Source of the DNA: Maribacter thermophilus
Lineage (GTDB): Bacteria > Bacteroidota > Bacteroidia > Flavobacteriales > Flavobacteriaceae
Direction: 5' to 3'
DNA length: 64,000 nt
NCBI RefSeq assembly: GCF_001020565.1
Contig: NZ_LDAS01000001.1
Coordinates: 1,092,402 to 1,156,401 of the forward strand
How positions within the stretch are numbered: the stretch's first letter is position 1; each line of letters starts with the position of its first letter. Made by a program: the position numbers and the translations under genes. The notes beneath the pieces were generated by a model. That model saw nothing but the letters and a program-made list of their open reading frames with translations, made no database searches and was not told the DNA's origin. Below are positions 18,230 to 27,238 of the stretch, piece by piece.

Positions 18230-19387
18230 TTAATTGATTATTATTTTGTTCTCTACGATCTGATATTCTATTTTATATACCTTTTTAAAATATTTGAAAA
18301 CCTGTTCTATTGTTTCATGTTCCGTTTCGATCGTGGCATTGAATTTTTCATTATCAAGCTGACTGTTGTTATTGATAATCACCACATTGTAATGCCGCTC
18401 TAACTTTTGAATTATATTCTTAAATGACTCATTTCGGAAAATGAGATTTCCTTGCATCCAAGACGTATATATCCCGGTGTTTACCTTCTCGTCAGAAATT
18501 TCACCTTCTTCTTTATCAAAAACCCCCAAATACCCCGGCTTTAGATAAAATTCTTTATTATTGCCCTCTTCCATTAAGTTAGACAAACTTACAGATCCTT
18601 CCACCAGCACTACCTTAGTTTCGAGATCCTCAGAATAACTGGAAACATTAAACTTGGTGCCATACACCTTTACGTCTAAATCATCAACATTTACAACAAA
18701 CTGCTTATTTGTATTTTTAATCACTTCAAAAAATGCCTCGCCTTTCAACATTACTCTACGCGGCATATTGTTAGGAAAAAAAGTAGGATACGTAATAGAA
18801 CTACCAGCATTAAGGTAAACTTTAGTGCCGTCGGACAATACCACGTCAAATCTTTTACCTTTAGGAATACTCAATGTGTTATACTCTGGCTTAATATTGG
18901 TTGTAGAGTTATATATTAACCTATTATCATTCTTATTTCCCACAATATTACCATTGGCATCAACTATGGTTGCAGTTCCGTCCTCTTTTATAACTTGTTT
19001 TTCTCCGTTACCAAGTTCCAATGTAATTACATCTTCTCTTGGGTTAACCACACCGTTTACTTTTTGGGTAAACAAATTATCTTTTAACAAAAATCCCAAT
19101 CCTAAAAATACTAGGGCAATAGCGGCATATTTAAGAGTATTAAGAAATCTAACTTTATGATCTTCTTTTTTCTCATTGCGAATTTCTTTTAAGAGCTCAT
19201 CTCTTACCTTATCTAATTTTGGATCGTTCATGGCTACGTTTATAGCAAAATGGGTTTTGATATATGACTTGAAAATCTCGTGGTTTCTTTCGTTTTCTAG
19301 CCAAGTATTCAACGCATCCAAATCTTCAATATCAGCTGCTTGCGAAAAATACTTTACTATACAATTTTCAATATATTTCAAAACCAT
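18230..19387 (-). CDS. FecR-like anti-sigma factor
   Basis: A 385-residue single-pass inner-membrane protein. A cytoplasmic N-terminal domain of about 83 residues is followed by one transmembrane helix at 85-101, a periplasmic FecR domain (SIPKGKRFDVVLSDGTKVYLNAGS near 173-198, RRVMLKGEAFFEV) and a C-terminal DUF4974/STN-like domain (GNLIFRNESFKNIIQKLE). It would hold the sigma factor at 19505 inactive until the STN domain of the neighbouring SusC signals ligand capture. It is transcribed with susC but divergently from the sigma gene, unlike the common sigma-fecR-susC order. Confidence 0.95.
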   Translation of the reverse strand: MVLKYIENCIVKYFSQAADIEDLDALNTWLENERNHEIFKSYIKTHFAINVAMNDPKLDKVRDELLKEIRNEKKEDHKVRFLNTLKYAAIALVFLGLGFLLKDNLFTQKVNGVVNPREDVITLELGNGEKQVIKEDGTATIVDANGNIVGNKNDNRLIYNSTTNIKPEYNTLSIPKGKRFDVVLSDGTKVYLNAGSSITYPTFFPNNMPRRVMLKGEAFFEVIKNTNKQFVVNVDDLDVKVYGTKFNVSSYSEDLETKVVLVEGSVSLSNLMEEGNNKEFYLKPGYLGVFDKEEGEISDEKVNTGIYTSWMQGNLIFRNESFKNIIQKLERHYNVVIINNNSQLDNEKFNATIETEHETIEQVFKYFKKVYKIEYQIVENKIIIN

Positions 19388-19504
19388 TTAATCTTTCTCC
19401 TTTTTAATTAATACAAGAGAAATTTACAATACCCTAACTTTTTTTTGATATTTTTTTCATAATCATATATTTTTTGCCGTTAATTTGTCAAATAACCACA
19501 TTTC

Positions 19505-20104
19505 ATGAATAACGAAGAAAACAGGAAGTTGATAGAAAGATTGATCTCTGGAGAAGAAAAAGCTTATATGTTTCTCTTGGAAAAATATCATAAACAGTTG
19601 GATGCCTATGCTATAACCTTGACAAGTGACCAATCATTGGCCCAAGATATTGTGCAAAATGTCTTTTTAAAAACATGGAAATCCAGAAAAAAGCTTAATC
19701 CGGAATTTTCTATCCGCAATTTTCTGTACAAATGTGTTTATAATGAATTCTTAAATGTATATCAGCAGAATAAAGCTGTTACATTGTTACACAAAAAACA
19801 CATTGAATATGCCTATGAAATTGCTGTGGAAACGGATGACTCCGGTATTCATAAACTGATGGATATTGTAAATACGGAAATTCAAAAATTACCCCCTAAA
19901 TGTAAAAAAGTATTTGTGCTCAGTAAAAAGGAAGGGCTGACAAATAGTGAAATAGCAAATTACCTAAATATATCCATTAAAACCGTAGAGGCCCAGATAA
20001 CGAAAGCTTTTAGAATTTTAAAGGATAAGCTAGGGGAGCAATACGAAACAATATTGTTTGTGTTGTTCGGAAACAATATTCAAAAATTTAAAACAGCACC
20101 TTAA
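19505..20104 (+). CDS. ECF-type RNA polymerase sigma factor (Bacteroidetes FecI-like)
   Basis: A 199-residue sigma-70 family factor. Region 2 lies around residues 15-85 (DQSLAQDIVQNVFLKTWKSRKKL) and region 4 around 125-185 with the helix-turn-helix LTNSEIANYLNISIKTVEAQITKAFRILK. It is divergent from fecR with a 117-bp shared intergenic region, and should direct transcription of the susC operon when released by FecR. The region between the two start codons is AT-rich and shows no perfect housekeeping promoter. Confidence 0.95.
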   Translation: MNNEENRKLIERLISGEEKAYMFLLEKYHKQLDAYAITLTSDQSLAQDIVQNVFLKTWKSRKKLNPEFSIRNFLYKCVYNEFLNVYQQNKAVTLLHKKHIEYAYEIAVETDDSGIHKLMDIVNTEIQKLPPKCKKVFVLSKKEGLTNSEIANYLNISIKTVEAQITKAFRILKDKLGEQYETILFVLFGNNIQKFKTAP

Positions 20105-20247
20105 AATGTAAAATAGCTCGGTTGTTAGGTATATAGGCGCAGTTTGTTTCATACAGCCACTACATAAAAATTAAGCGTACCATAATTACAACACAAAATT
20201 TTTATAGTATATGGATCTACAAATACAGGTAAACCCTTTTTATCTAA

Positions 20248-21651
20248 CTATAAATTTACAGGGTTTACCCCAATGGAGTTGAACAACTTTGCCTTTGTGG
20301 AAAAAAACTTGTTTCGGACGGCATTCCTTTTCAGCTCGGCATCTATCAGTTTACTTTCCCTAGAATTCACCAAAAACAAAGAACTCTCCCCAAACCCAAA
20401 CTTTCGTTCTTCGGCGGCGACCATAGTATTGTAATTGAATACTACATCGTCTATAAGATTATTTTGTTTTTTAAACGACTCTAATTCTTGGTATAGGCCT
20501 ACAATTTTGTTCTTGATCCGGATTTCGGCATCGTCCATTTCATACAACGCGTTTTGCAATTTGATTTTGGCCAATTTTAAATCACCTCGTTCTTTTCTTA
20601 AAAAAAGTGGTACACTAAAAGCTACACCTCCTTTATAGGCTTCGGTCGTAAAACTGGAAATATAATCGGGCTTCTGGGTCAAAAAATTGTACTGTAACTC
20701 TATCTTCGGTAAAAGCTTGTTGGCCTTTAACCTTTTTTCCACAGTAAGCTCTTCAACCTTATATCCTAAGGATTTTAACTTAGGGTGCCTCTCTATGGAA
20801 AAACTGTCCAGGGGTATTCCCCTAATTTCAAGCGTCTTATCTATCTCACCGGCCAAATTGGTTTCAGGTATTACATTGGCTTGTAGTTCCACGGGCATAT
20901 GATCGCCCATCCAAAGAAAATTGGATAGTTCCAGGGCACTTTTTAGAAAGCGTACTTTCGCCTGCTCCAGATTCAGCGCACGGTCTTGTACGGTTATCTT
21001 GGCTTCTACGGTGTCTATTGCGGCCACCTCGCCCACTTGGGCGCTCTTTTTAACTCCTTCAAAACGCATTTCGGCATTTGCCAAAAAATCGGCGTATACC
21101 TGCGTATCTTGGTAGGCATGCAACCAATTGAAATAGGCCAAAGAGGCCTCATAAAGTACCTCGTTCACCTGTAAATCGCGTTCTACTAGAGAACGTTCCC
21201 TAAAAATCTTGGCCTGCCTTAAAGTGGCCATACGCTGGTTGATCCATAGCCCCTGCCCCACCGACATGGAAACCCCGGCACTGTACAATCCGTCATCAGG
21301 AAGGGTCTCATCAGCATTCAGGTATACCCCTTGGTTTTGTTCAAAATTTCCCTTTAGCTCAATGCCATACCATGTTGGTATTTTAAATGTGGCGTTCAGC
21401 CGGTCGTAGTACTCGGTACCCTTGAACTCCTTTCGGTCATAATCAATTTCTATTTTTGGGTCGAAACCACCACGAGCCCTCATCAAACGGGCCTGCCCCA
21501 TTCCAATATTCAGTTGGGCCTGTTTGACTACGGGATGGTATTTTTTCACATAGCCGAGATATTCGTTAAATCCCAATACCACCTCATTGGGCTGTTGGGC
21601 CTGCGTAACAAAACAGCATACCATAAAGAGAATAAACAGTACGTTTTTCAT
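20248..21651 (-). CDS. TolC-like outer-membrane efflux protein
   Basis: A 467-residue outer-membrane factor with a signal peptide (about 1-18, ending TQA-Q). It has the two-fold helical repeat of TolC proteins, including QAQLNIGMGQARLMRARGGFDPKI early and QVGEVAAIDTVEAKITVQDR in the middle. It is the last gene of a four-gene export operon and its start codon overlaps the stop of the membrane fusion protein gene by one base. It would form the channel across the outer membrane for the ABC exporter. The exported substrate is unknown. Confidence 0.92.
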   Translation of the reverse strand: MKNVLFILFMVCCFVTQAQQPNEVVLGFNEYLGYVKKYHPVVKQAQLNIGMGQARLMRARGGFDPKIEIDYDRKEFKGTEYYDRLNATFKIPTWYGIELKGNFEQNQGVYLNADETLPDDGLYSAGVSMSVGQGLWINQRMATLRQAKIFRERSLVERDLQVNEVLYEASLAYFNWLHAYQDTQVYADFLANAEMRFEGVKKSAQVGEVAAIDTVEAKITVQDRALNLEQAKVRFLKSALELSNFLWMGDHMPVELQANVIPETNLAGEIDKTLEIRGIPLDSFSIERHPKLKSLGYKVEELTVEKRLKANKLLPKIELQYNFLTQKPDYISSFTTEAYKGGVAFSVPLFLRKERGDLKLAKIKLQNALYEMDDAEIRIKNKIVGLYQELESFKKQNNLIDDVVFNYNTMVAAEERKFGFGESSLFLVNSRESKLIDAELKRNAVRNKFFSTKAKLFNSIGVNPVNL

Positions 21652-23000
21652 TATTTTTCCTTTTTAGCAGTCGATTGTTTGGGCTGATAATAATTGGGAG
21701 GAAATCCGTTGATCTGCCTCCATAGTTCATACCAAAGGGGTACATCTTCCAACAAGGCTATGGTACTTGCCCCCGAACCTACGCGAATCTCTTTAGGCCA
21801 TTCTTGTTCTTCGGGATCTGGTGCAATCAACACACGGTATTTTCCATTAACATCGATAAAGGTTTCCACGGCCACGATCTTTCCTCCAAAAGTTCCGTAT
21901 GAAGCATTGGGCCATCCGCTAAAAACAATAGCCGGCCAACCATCGAACTGTACACGCACTTTTTCCCCCACGTGCATCAAGGGCAAATCCATTGGTGCCA
22001 CATAAGTTTCTACGGCCATTTCATAATTGGCGGGCATAATTCCGACAAGATGGTCACCTTCTTTAAAGTTTTCACCGATACCACCCTGTATGGCCCTATT
22101 GATATAACCGCTCTGTGGTGCCTTTATGTAATACATGCCCGTACGTATCTCATAATTGGCAAATTGGTTCTCTAGCTTGCTTACTTGGGCCTCGGAATCG
22201 AACTGATTAGATTTTGCGGTGTACATATCGCTACGGGCCTTTGAAATTTTATCGGTATAAGCTACATGTATACGGTTGATTTCCATTTCAGCATTGAGGA
22301 CGTCGTTCTTGGCCGCCAATAACTTGTTTTCTTGGGATATGAGCTTGGCCTGGGTCTCTTGAAGCTTCAATCTTTTTTCCTCCACATCGGTCATAGACTT
22401 TAATCCTTCTTGCTGCAGTTGTGCTATACGGTTATACTGCCGTTCAGCAATATTTAAATTGGTATTGGCCGCTTCAAGATCAATACTATCGCTCTTTACC
22501 TTTAATTTCGACTGAATAAGTTTATTCTTTGCCTGCTCCAATTTTAGTTTGCGCTCGTTACCCAGTGCAGAGATCTGGTTGTTCAATGCATCTACCTTGT
22601 TCTGGTACGATTCCACCGACATGCTTTTGGCCTTGATCTGTTGGCCGGTCCTTTCCATAAGGCGGGGGTCAAAATAATCGTTCTTTACTTCGGAAATATG
22701 TAAAATGGTATCGCCCTTCTCTACATAATCCCCTTCCTGTACATACCATTTTTCTATACGTCCCGGAATAGTACTCTGTATAGTCTGTGGCCTGTGTTGC
22801 GGACTTAAGGTAGTAAGGTTACCCGTACCACGCACACTTTGCGTCCACGGTACAAATAGTAGCACAAATCCAAAAAAAGCAGATCCCAATAAAAATCTGT
22901 TAAAGTGTTTATAATGCCTTTTATGAAACACCCTATCGGTAGATTTATACCCTGTAAGGTGCACCGTTTTGTTAAGTGGGTTATTAGATATGTTCAGCAT
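21651..23000 (-). CDS. HlyD-family membrane fusion protein
   Basis: A 449-residue periplasmic adaptor with one transmembrane helix near residues 34-52, a split lipoyl domain (IPGRIEKWYVQEGDYVEKGDTIL near 88-112), a long coiled coil of about 170 residues, and a C-terminal beta-barrel domain. It links the ABC exporter encoded upstream (6-bp gap) with the TolC-like channel encoded downstream (1-bp overlap). Confidence 0.93.
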   Translation of the reverse strand: MLNISNNPLNKTVHLTGYKSTDRVFHKRHYKHFNRFLLGSAFFGFVLLFVPWTQSVRGTGNLTTLSPQHRPQTIQSTIPGRIEKWYVQEGDYVEKGDTILHISEVKNDYFDPRLMERTGQQIKAKSMSVESYQNKVDALNNQISALGNERKLKLEQAKNKLIQSKLKVKSDSIDLEAANTNLNIAERQYNRIAQLQQEGLKSMTDVEEKRLKLQETQAKLISQENKLLAAKNDVLNAEMEINRIHVAYTDKISKARSDMYTAKSNQFDSEAQVSKLENQFANYEIRTGMYYIKAPQSGYINRAIQGGIGENFKEGDHLVGIMPANYEMAVETYVAPMDLPLMHVGEKVRVQFDGWPAIVFSGWPNASYGTFGGKIVAVETFIDVNGKYRVLIAPDPEEQEWPKEIRVGSGASTIALLEDVPLWYELWRQINGFPPNYYQPKQSTAKKEK

Positions 23001-23006
23001 AGATTT

Positions 23007-24668
23007 CTAATTATGAGTAATAATGCGACCTTGGTCCATTTTTATGATATTGTTGTCCACTGCCCATCTAAGGTCTTGACTCACGACCACTAACGCCCAT
23101 GGGTGCACAGGATCGGTCAAGAAGCGCATAAGGCGCTCCGCTTCTTTCTCATCAAATTGAATAAGGGGTTCGTTCAATAATAATAGTTTGGGCCTACGTA
23201 CAATACTTCGTGCCAGAACAATCTTTCTTGCCACGGTATAGGGAATCTGCTGCCCTTCTGGGTAAATAATGGTATCTAGGCCATTTGGCTGTTCTTTTAT
23301 GAACTGTAACAACCCTACGCTCTCCATGGCCCAATGTAAATCTTTATGTGAAATACTATCGTCCCCAAAAGTGATGTTCTCCAAGATCGTGCCCTCAAAC
23401 GGACTCTCCTCTGTCATCGACTGCCCCAAAAAAGAACGATAGTGATTGGGATTGATTCCGCTCAACGAAAAATCATTGGCATAGATGGTACCTTGGGTGG
23501 GCTCTATAATACCAGCGATCAAACGCAACAAAGTCGACTTACCCGAACCGTTTACCCCCATGATCAACAATCTACTGCCGGGAACAATCTTCAGTGAAAT
23601 ATCACTCAGTATATTTTTCATATTATTGGTCTTAAAAGAGACGTTGTTAAGTTCTACCGTCAACGGCTCGTTTTCAGACAACGGGCAGGTTCCTTCTTGG
23701 TTCTCCAAATCTTTATCGACCACCTGCCCCAATTTTTCCAAAGAGGTCAAAAGGTCATAGAACGTTTCAAAACCCCGAATCAGTTTTTCTACCGAGGTAA
23801 TCACCAAAAGAATAATGATCTCGGCCGCTACAAACTGCCCAATATTCATTTCTTGGTTCAGTACCAGAAGCCCCCCAATGACCAAAAGACCTGCCGTAAC
23901 CAATACCTTAAAACCAATTAGTTGTATAAACTGCATCAACAACACCCTAAAGTGGCTTTCGCGCGCCTTTAGGTAATCGGTCACCAAAACATCGTTCTTA
24001 TCTACGGCCAAGCTAGTTTTACCCGAGAGTTTAAAGCTTACCAACGAACGTGCGACCTCTTGGATCCAATGCGCTACTTTGTACTTGCTTTTAGACTCCT
24101 CCAAACTAGTATCCATTCCTTTTTGCACGGTAAAACGAAAAACCAAATACACCAAAACCAATAAAAGGATGCCGTAAATGATAAAAAATGGATGATAGAA
24201 CGATAGTAGTAAGAGGCCAAAAACAATCTGCAGCAAGGCTGCGGGAACATCCAGCAAAAGTTTGGAAAGTCCTTTTTGAACATTTAAGGTATCAAAAAAT
24301 CTATTGGCCAATTCCGGTGGATAATAGTCTCGTAATTCGCTCATTTTTATCTTCGGAAAGCGGTACGTAAACTCAAAAGAGGCCCGGGTAAATATTTTCT
24401 GCTGCATATTCTCCACAATACGTATTTGCATAATACTCAGAATACCGGCAAAAGCGACGCCACCGGTGACCAAGACCACCAAGATAATCCACGAGGTGCT
24501 GATCTCGGCCCCTTGTATAAGGTTAATGATAGACTGTATGCCCAAAGGCAGCGATAAGTTTACCAACCCTGCAAAAATGGCATAATAAAAGGTCTGTAAA
24601 ACATCCCTTTTATCGAGTTTTAGCAGACCCATAAGGCGTTGCCATGAGGTAAGTACGTTTTTAGCCAT
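23007..24668 (-). CDS. ABC exporter half-transporter with atypical nucleotide-binding domain
   Basis: A 553-residue ABC exporter subunit: six transmembrane segments in about residues 1-310, then an ATPase domain. Walker A is intact (GVNGSGKSTLL). The signature LSGGQ is not recognisable: the region reads GQQIPYTVARKIVLARSI. Walker B is LLLLNEP, with asparagine in place of the usual aspartate, and the H-loop position reads VVVSQDLR, with glutamine rather than histidine. There is no peptidase C39 domain. It overlaps the TetR gene by 8 bp and precedes hlyD by 6 bp. Related Bacteroidetes exporters with divergent motifs exist, so this is probably a functional variant rather than a pseudogene. Confidence 0.92.
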   Translation of the reverse strand: MAKNVLTSWQRLMGLLKLDKRDVLQTFYYAIFAGLVNLSLPLGIQSIINLIQGAEISTSWIILVVLVTGGVAFAGILSIMQIRIVENMQQKIFTRASFEFTYRFPKIKMSELRDYYPPELANRFFDTLNVQKGLSKLLLDVPAALLQIVFGLLLLSFYHPFFIIYGILLLVLVYLVFRFTVQKGMDTSLEESKSKYKVAHWIQEVARSLVSFKLSGKTSLAVDKNDVLVTDYLKARESHFRVLLMQFIQLIGFKVLVTAGLLVIGGLLVLNQEMNIGQFVAAEIIILLVITSVEKLIRGFETFYDLLTSLEKLGQVVDKDLENQEGTCPLSENEPLTVELNNVSFKTNNMKNILSDISLKIVPGSRLLIMGVNGSGKSTLLRLIAGIIEPTQGTIYANDFSLSGINPNHYRSFLGQSMTEESPFEGTILENITFGDDSISHKDLHWAMESVGLLQFIKEQPNGLDTIIYPEGQQIPYTVARKIVLARSIVRRPKLLLLNEPLIQFDEKEAERLMRFLTDPVHPWALVVVSQDLRWAVDNNIIKMDQGRIITHN

Positions 24669-25347
24669 TCGGTGTATTGTTTAGGGCATTAAATACCAGT
24701 TCGGTAAAGTATTCTGTTGGGTCGCCCTTTTCGTGGCAATCCGTCAAGGAAACGAAATGATCTCTTAAAAAATGTTGGTGCAGCGAGCCCTCCAATACGG
24801 TACTCGCCAAACTACTAGGGTATTTATAAGTAGGGTCCACCTCTTTGACCATAGTGCTTAAACGATTTACCAATCGTTTGTAGATTACGAAGTAGCCTTC
24901 TTTGTTATCGGCATCTACCTCCTTGGTCAGATATGATTTGGAATATTCATTGATAACGATCTTGCTCAACAACACCTCATTAATGTGCGAGAAGTTAGAA
25001 TCTACTTCCACTTCCTTGGTAACGATGGCCAATGCCGTCTTTAACTTTTCACGGGGTTCGGTTATGCTATTGGTAGCAAAAACCAATTTGTACTCTAACC
25101 AACCCCAGTACCAAGAAGTAAGGTATAAGAGCAATTTGTGCTTGTTTTCAAAATAGCGATAGATAGAACTTTCATTGCTACCGATCCGCTGCCCCAATTT
25201 TTTGAAAGTAAAGGCCTCGAAACCAATTTCATGAATCAACAAAATGCTTTCTTCAACAATGCGTTTGCCCAAGCTCGTTGATTCCGGGTCTTTGATATAA
25301 ATTTTTTCGTTAATCCCTATTTTTAGAAACTGGAATAGCCGTTCCAT
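24661..25347 (-). CDS. TetR-family transcriptional regulator
   Basis: A 228-residue regulator. The N-terminal helix-turn-helix is at about residues 26-72 (RIVEESILLIHEIGFEAFTFKKLGQRIGSNESSIYRYFENK), followed by an all-helical ligand domain. It is the first gene of the export operon (8-bp overlap with the ABC gene), so it most likely represses its own operon and responds to a molecule exported by it. Between the start codon and the next gene lies the AT-rich 25348-25922 region. Confidence 0.92.
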   Translation of the reverse strand: MERLFQFLKIGINEKIYIKDPESTSLGKRIVEESILLIHEIGFEAFTFKKLGQRIGSNESSIYRYFENKHKLLLYLTSWYWGWLEYKLVFATNSITEPREKLKTALAIVTKEVEVDSNFSHINEVLLSKIVINEYSKSYLTKEVDADNKEGYFVIYKRLVNRLSTMVKEVDPTYKYPSSLASTVLEGSLHQHFLRDHFVSLTDCHEKGDPTEYFTELVFNALNNTPNG

Positions 25348-25922
25348 ATGAATAAAATAAAAGTTTAGGTCGCAAATATAATAGTATTACTATCAAAAAA
25401 TAATAGTTTAACAATTATTTTTAATATAAATACTTTCATTATACCTTATGATTAGATAAACCATACGAATAAAACCAACCTAAAATATTCGGCGAAGTTG
25501 AATACAAACACCTTAAAAGCCGTGTAGCCCCAAAAATATCAGCATACCAGCGGTCAATAAAAAACCAAAGATGATGGAAGGTTGAGCAAATTATCTTCTA
25601 ATAAAAAAATCTTTGAACAACCAGAAAGCCCCTAAGGTTCTTTTAAAATGAACCCGAGAAAATAATTTAAAGAAAGTCGAATAAAATACCTATCAAAACA
25701 TACAACTGTAAAAAAAAACGAAATTCCTATTAATTTGAAAACAAGATAATATCCTTAAAAACAGATTATTATAATATCATATAAAGCATTTATATTACAT
25801 ATACCGTAAGCAATACGGAAATGTACTTTTTAAAATACGACCTACCCCTTAATAAACAGCGAAAGTCCACTATAGTAGTAACACATGGCTTCCATAACAA
25901 TGATAGATGTTGACCTCCAATC
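25348..25922. other. Non-coding 575-bp gap between the export operon and the alginate locus
   Basis: AT-rich with frequent stops in all frames. It should contain the TetR-operon promoter at its left end (after 25347). A 25-codon hydrophobic reading frame on the minus strand at 25513-25590 (listed separately) looks like a relic; I see no other gene, repeat or RNA. Confidence 0.6.
25513..25590 (-). pseudogene. Possible relic of a membrane protein C-terminus
   Basis: Between two stop codons, 25 codons read AQPSIIFGFLLTAGMLIFLG-LHGF after one F, a plausible last transmembrane helix of a transporter. No start codon, ribosome binding site or flanking coding continuation exists. It may be chance; family unknown. 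Confidence 0.22.
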
Positions 25923-27200
25923 TTAAAAATACTCAAACAGTGCCAGCACACCGTTGTATGAAATTACACAGGCGAAAATAAATGCTGCGACTATAAGTGT
26001 ATTTAACATCCAATGGGGTTTATACCCTTTCATTACGGTTTCATTGTTAATTAGAAAAAGAATTCCCGCAACCACCAATGGCAACACAAATACATTAAAC
26101 ACTTGAGATAATATCTGTACTTCAATGGCATTTGCCCCGAAAGCCGGGCCGACCAAAGCGAACAAACACGCAAAGGCCGTTATCACTTTAAATTGGCTAG
26201 AGTTGGTATCTAATTCTCCCGATTGATAATCTGCCAACAATATAGGGGCAATCAATAAGCATGGAAATATAGAAGACAGACCGGCACTTAAGGTTCCAAA
26301 GAAAAAAAGTGTCAAGGCAAATTTACCTGCTACCGGTTCTAATGTTCCCACCATATCCAAAACCGTAACAACAGATTTTCCCTCGTGAAACAATGCTCCA
26401 CAAGCAACAGCCATAATGGCCCCACTAATCAAGAACACCAGAAAAGCGGCAATAATCGCATCCTTCTTCTGTTGATCGCCATTTTTCTTAAGTGTCCACC
26501 CTTTACCCTTTACAAACAAAGGTCTGGACAAGAACGTAGCAGAGGCCATGGTGGTTCCGACAAAGGCGGCCACCATCATTTTTCCTCCTTTTACATTGGG
26601 GACACTGGGAACCAATCCTTTCAAAACTTCTGTGGGCAGTGGGTGAACGAAAAACAGGGAAAACAAAAAAGAAAATCCCATAATGGTCACAAAGATGACC
26701 AGCACCTTTTCAAAAAATGTGTACTTACCTTGAAGCAAAAGAATATACATGATTACAATTATGATGACCGCAATGATCAAAACCACATTCATATCCGTTT
26801 CTATTATAGCAGGAAAATAAATGGCCAAAATCTCAAAAACAATACTGGAAGAAATACCCAGTATCCCCATCAAAGAATTCCATTGCCCGAACGAAATACC
26901 AACCAGTACCAAAATAGCGACAAGTTTACCCATTTTCATATGCTTTCTAAAGGCATACAGACCTGTTTCGCCCGTAACCAAAGCATAATGTCCGTAGGCA
27001 TAGATCAAAGCTCCCGAAAACAGGCAGCTAAGTACCAAAACCCATAATAATTCCATTCCGTAAGTACTTCCCGCTACGGTCATGGAGGTAACACTGCCGG
27101 TACCTATGGTGTAACCAATAGCAAAAATACCAGGTCCAAAAGCAAGTACAAGGGATAGAATTTTTTTTAAAATTGATGTTTTTCCGATTGAGTTTTGCAT
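25923..27200 (-). CDS. Nramp-like membrane transporter with altered metal-binding motifs
   Basis: A 425-residue protein with about 11 transmembrane segments and the overall Nramp pattern: FGPGIFAIGY in helix 1 and GMELLWVLVLSCLFSG after it. In metal-transporting Nramps, helix 1 carries DPGN and helix 6 carries MPH; here the corresponding positions read GTGS (33-36) and MAS (218-220). This argues against classical Mn/Fe transport. It is the last gene of the GntR-MFS-SDR-SDR-KdgK operon, 38 bp after the kinase, so it may carry a solute connected with uronate use (inference). The ATG at MQNSIGKTS is the only reasonable start. Confidence 0.82.
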   Translation of the reverse strand: MQNSIGKTSILKKILSLVLAFGPGIFAIGYTIGTGSVTSMTVAGSTYGMELLWVLVLSCLFSGALIYAYGHYALVTGETGLYAFRKHMKMGKLVAILVLVGISFGQWNSLMGILGISSSIVFEILAIYFPAIIETDMNVVLIIAVIIIVIMYILLLQGKYTFFEKVLVIFVTIMGFSFLFSLFFVHPLPTEVLKGLVPSVPNVKGGKMMVAAFVGTTMASATFLSRPLFVKGKGWTLKKNGDQQKKDAIIAAFLVFLISGAIMAVACGALFHEGKSVVTVLDMVGTLEPVAGKFALTLFFFGTLSAGLSSIFPCLLIAPILLADYQSGELDTNSSQFKVITAFACLFALVGPAFGANAIEVQILSQVFNVFVLPLVVAGILFLINNETVMKGYKPHWMLNTLIVAAFIFACVISYNGVLALFEYF

Positions 27201-27238
27201 TGCTATTGATTTAGGTTAAATGTTGAATTAGATCAAAA

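Noticed and set aside
26385..27047. 220-codon plus-strand reading frame opposite the Nramp-like gene
   Set aside because: It is the antisense shadow of a hydrophobic gene, rich in Gln/Asn/His/Lys as expected from reversed membrane-helix codons, with no family resemblance or start context.
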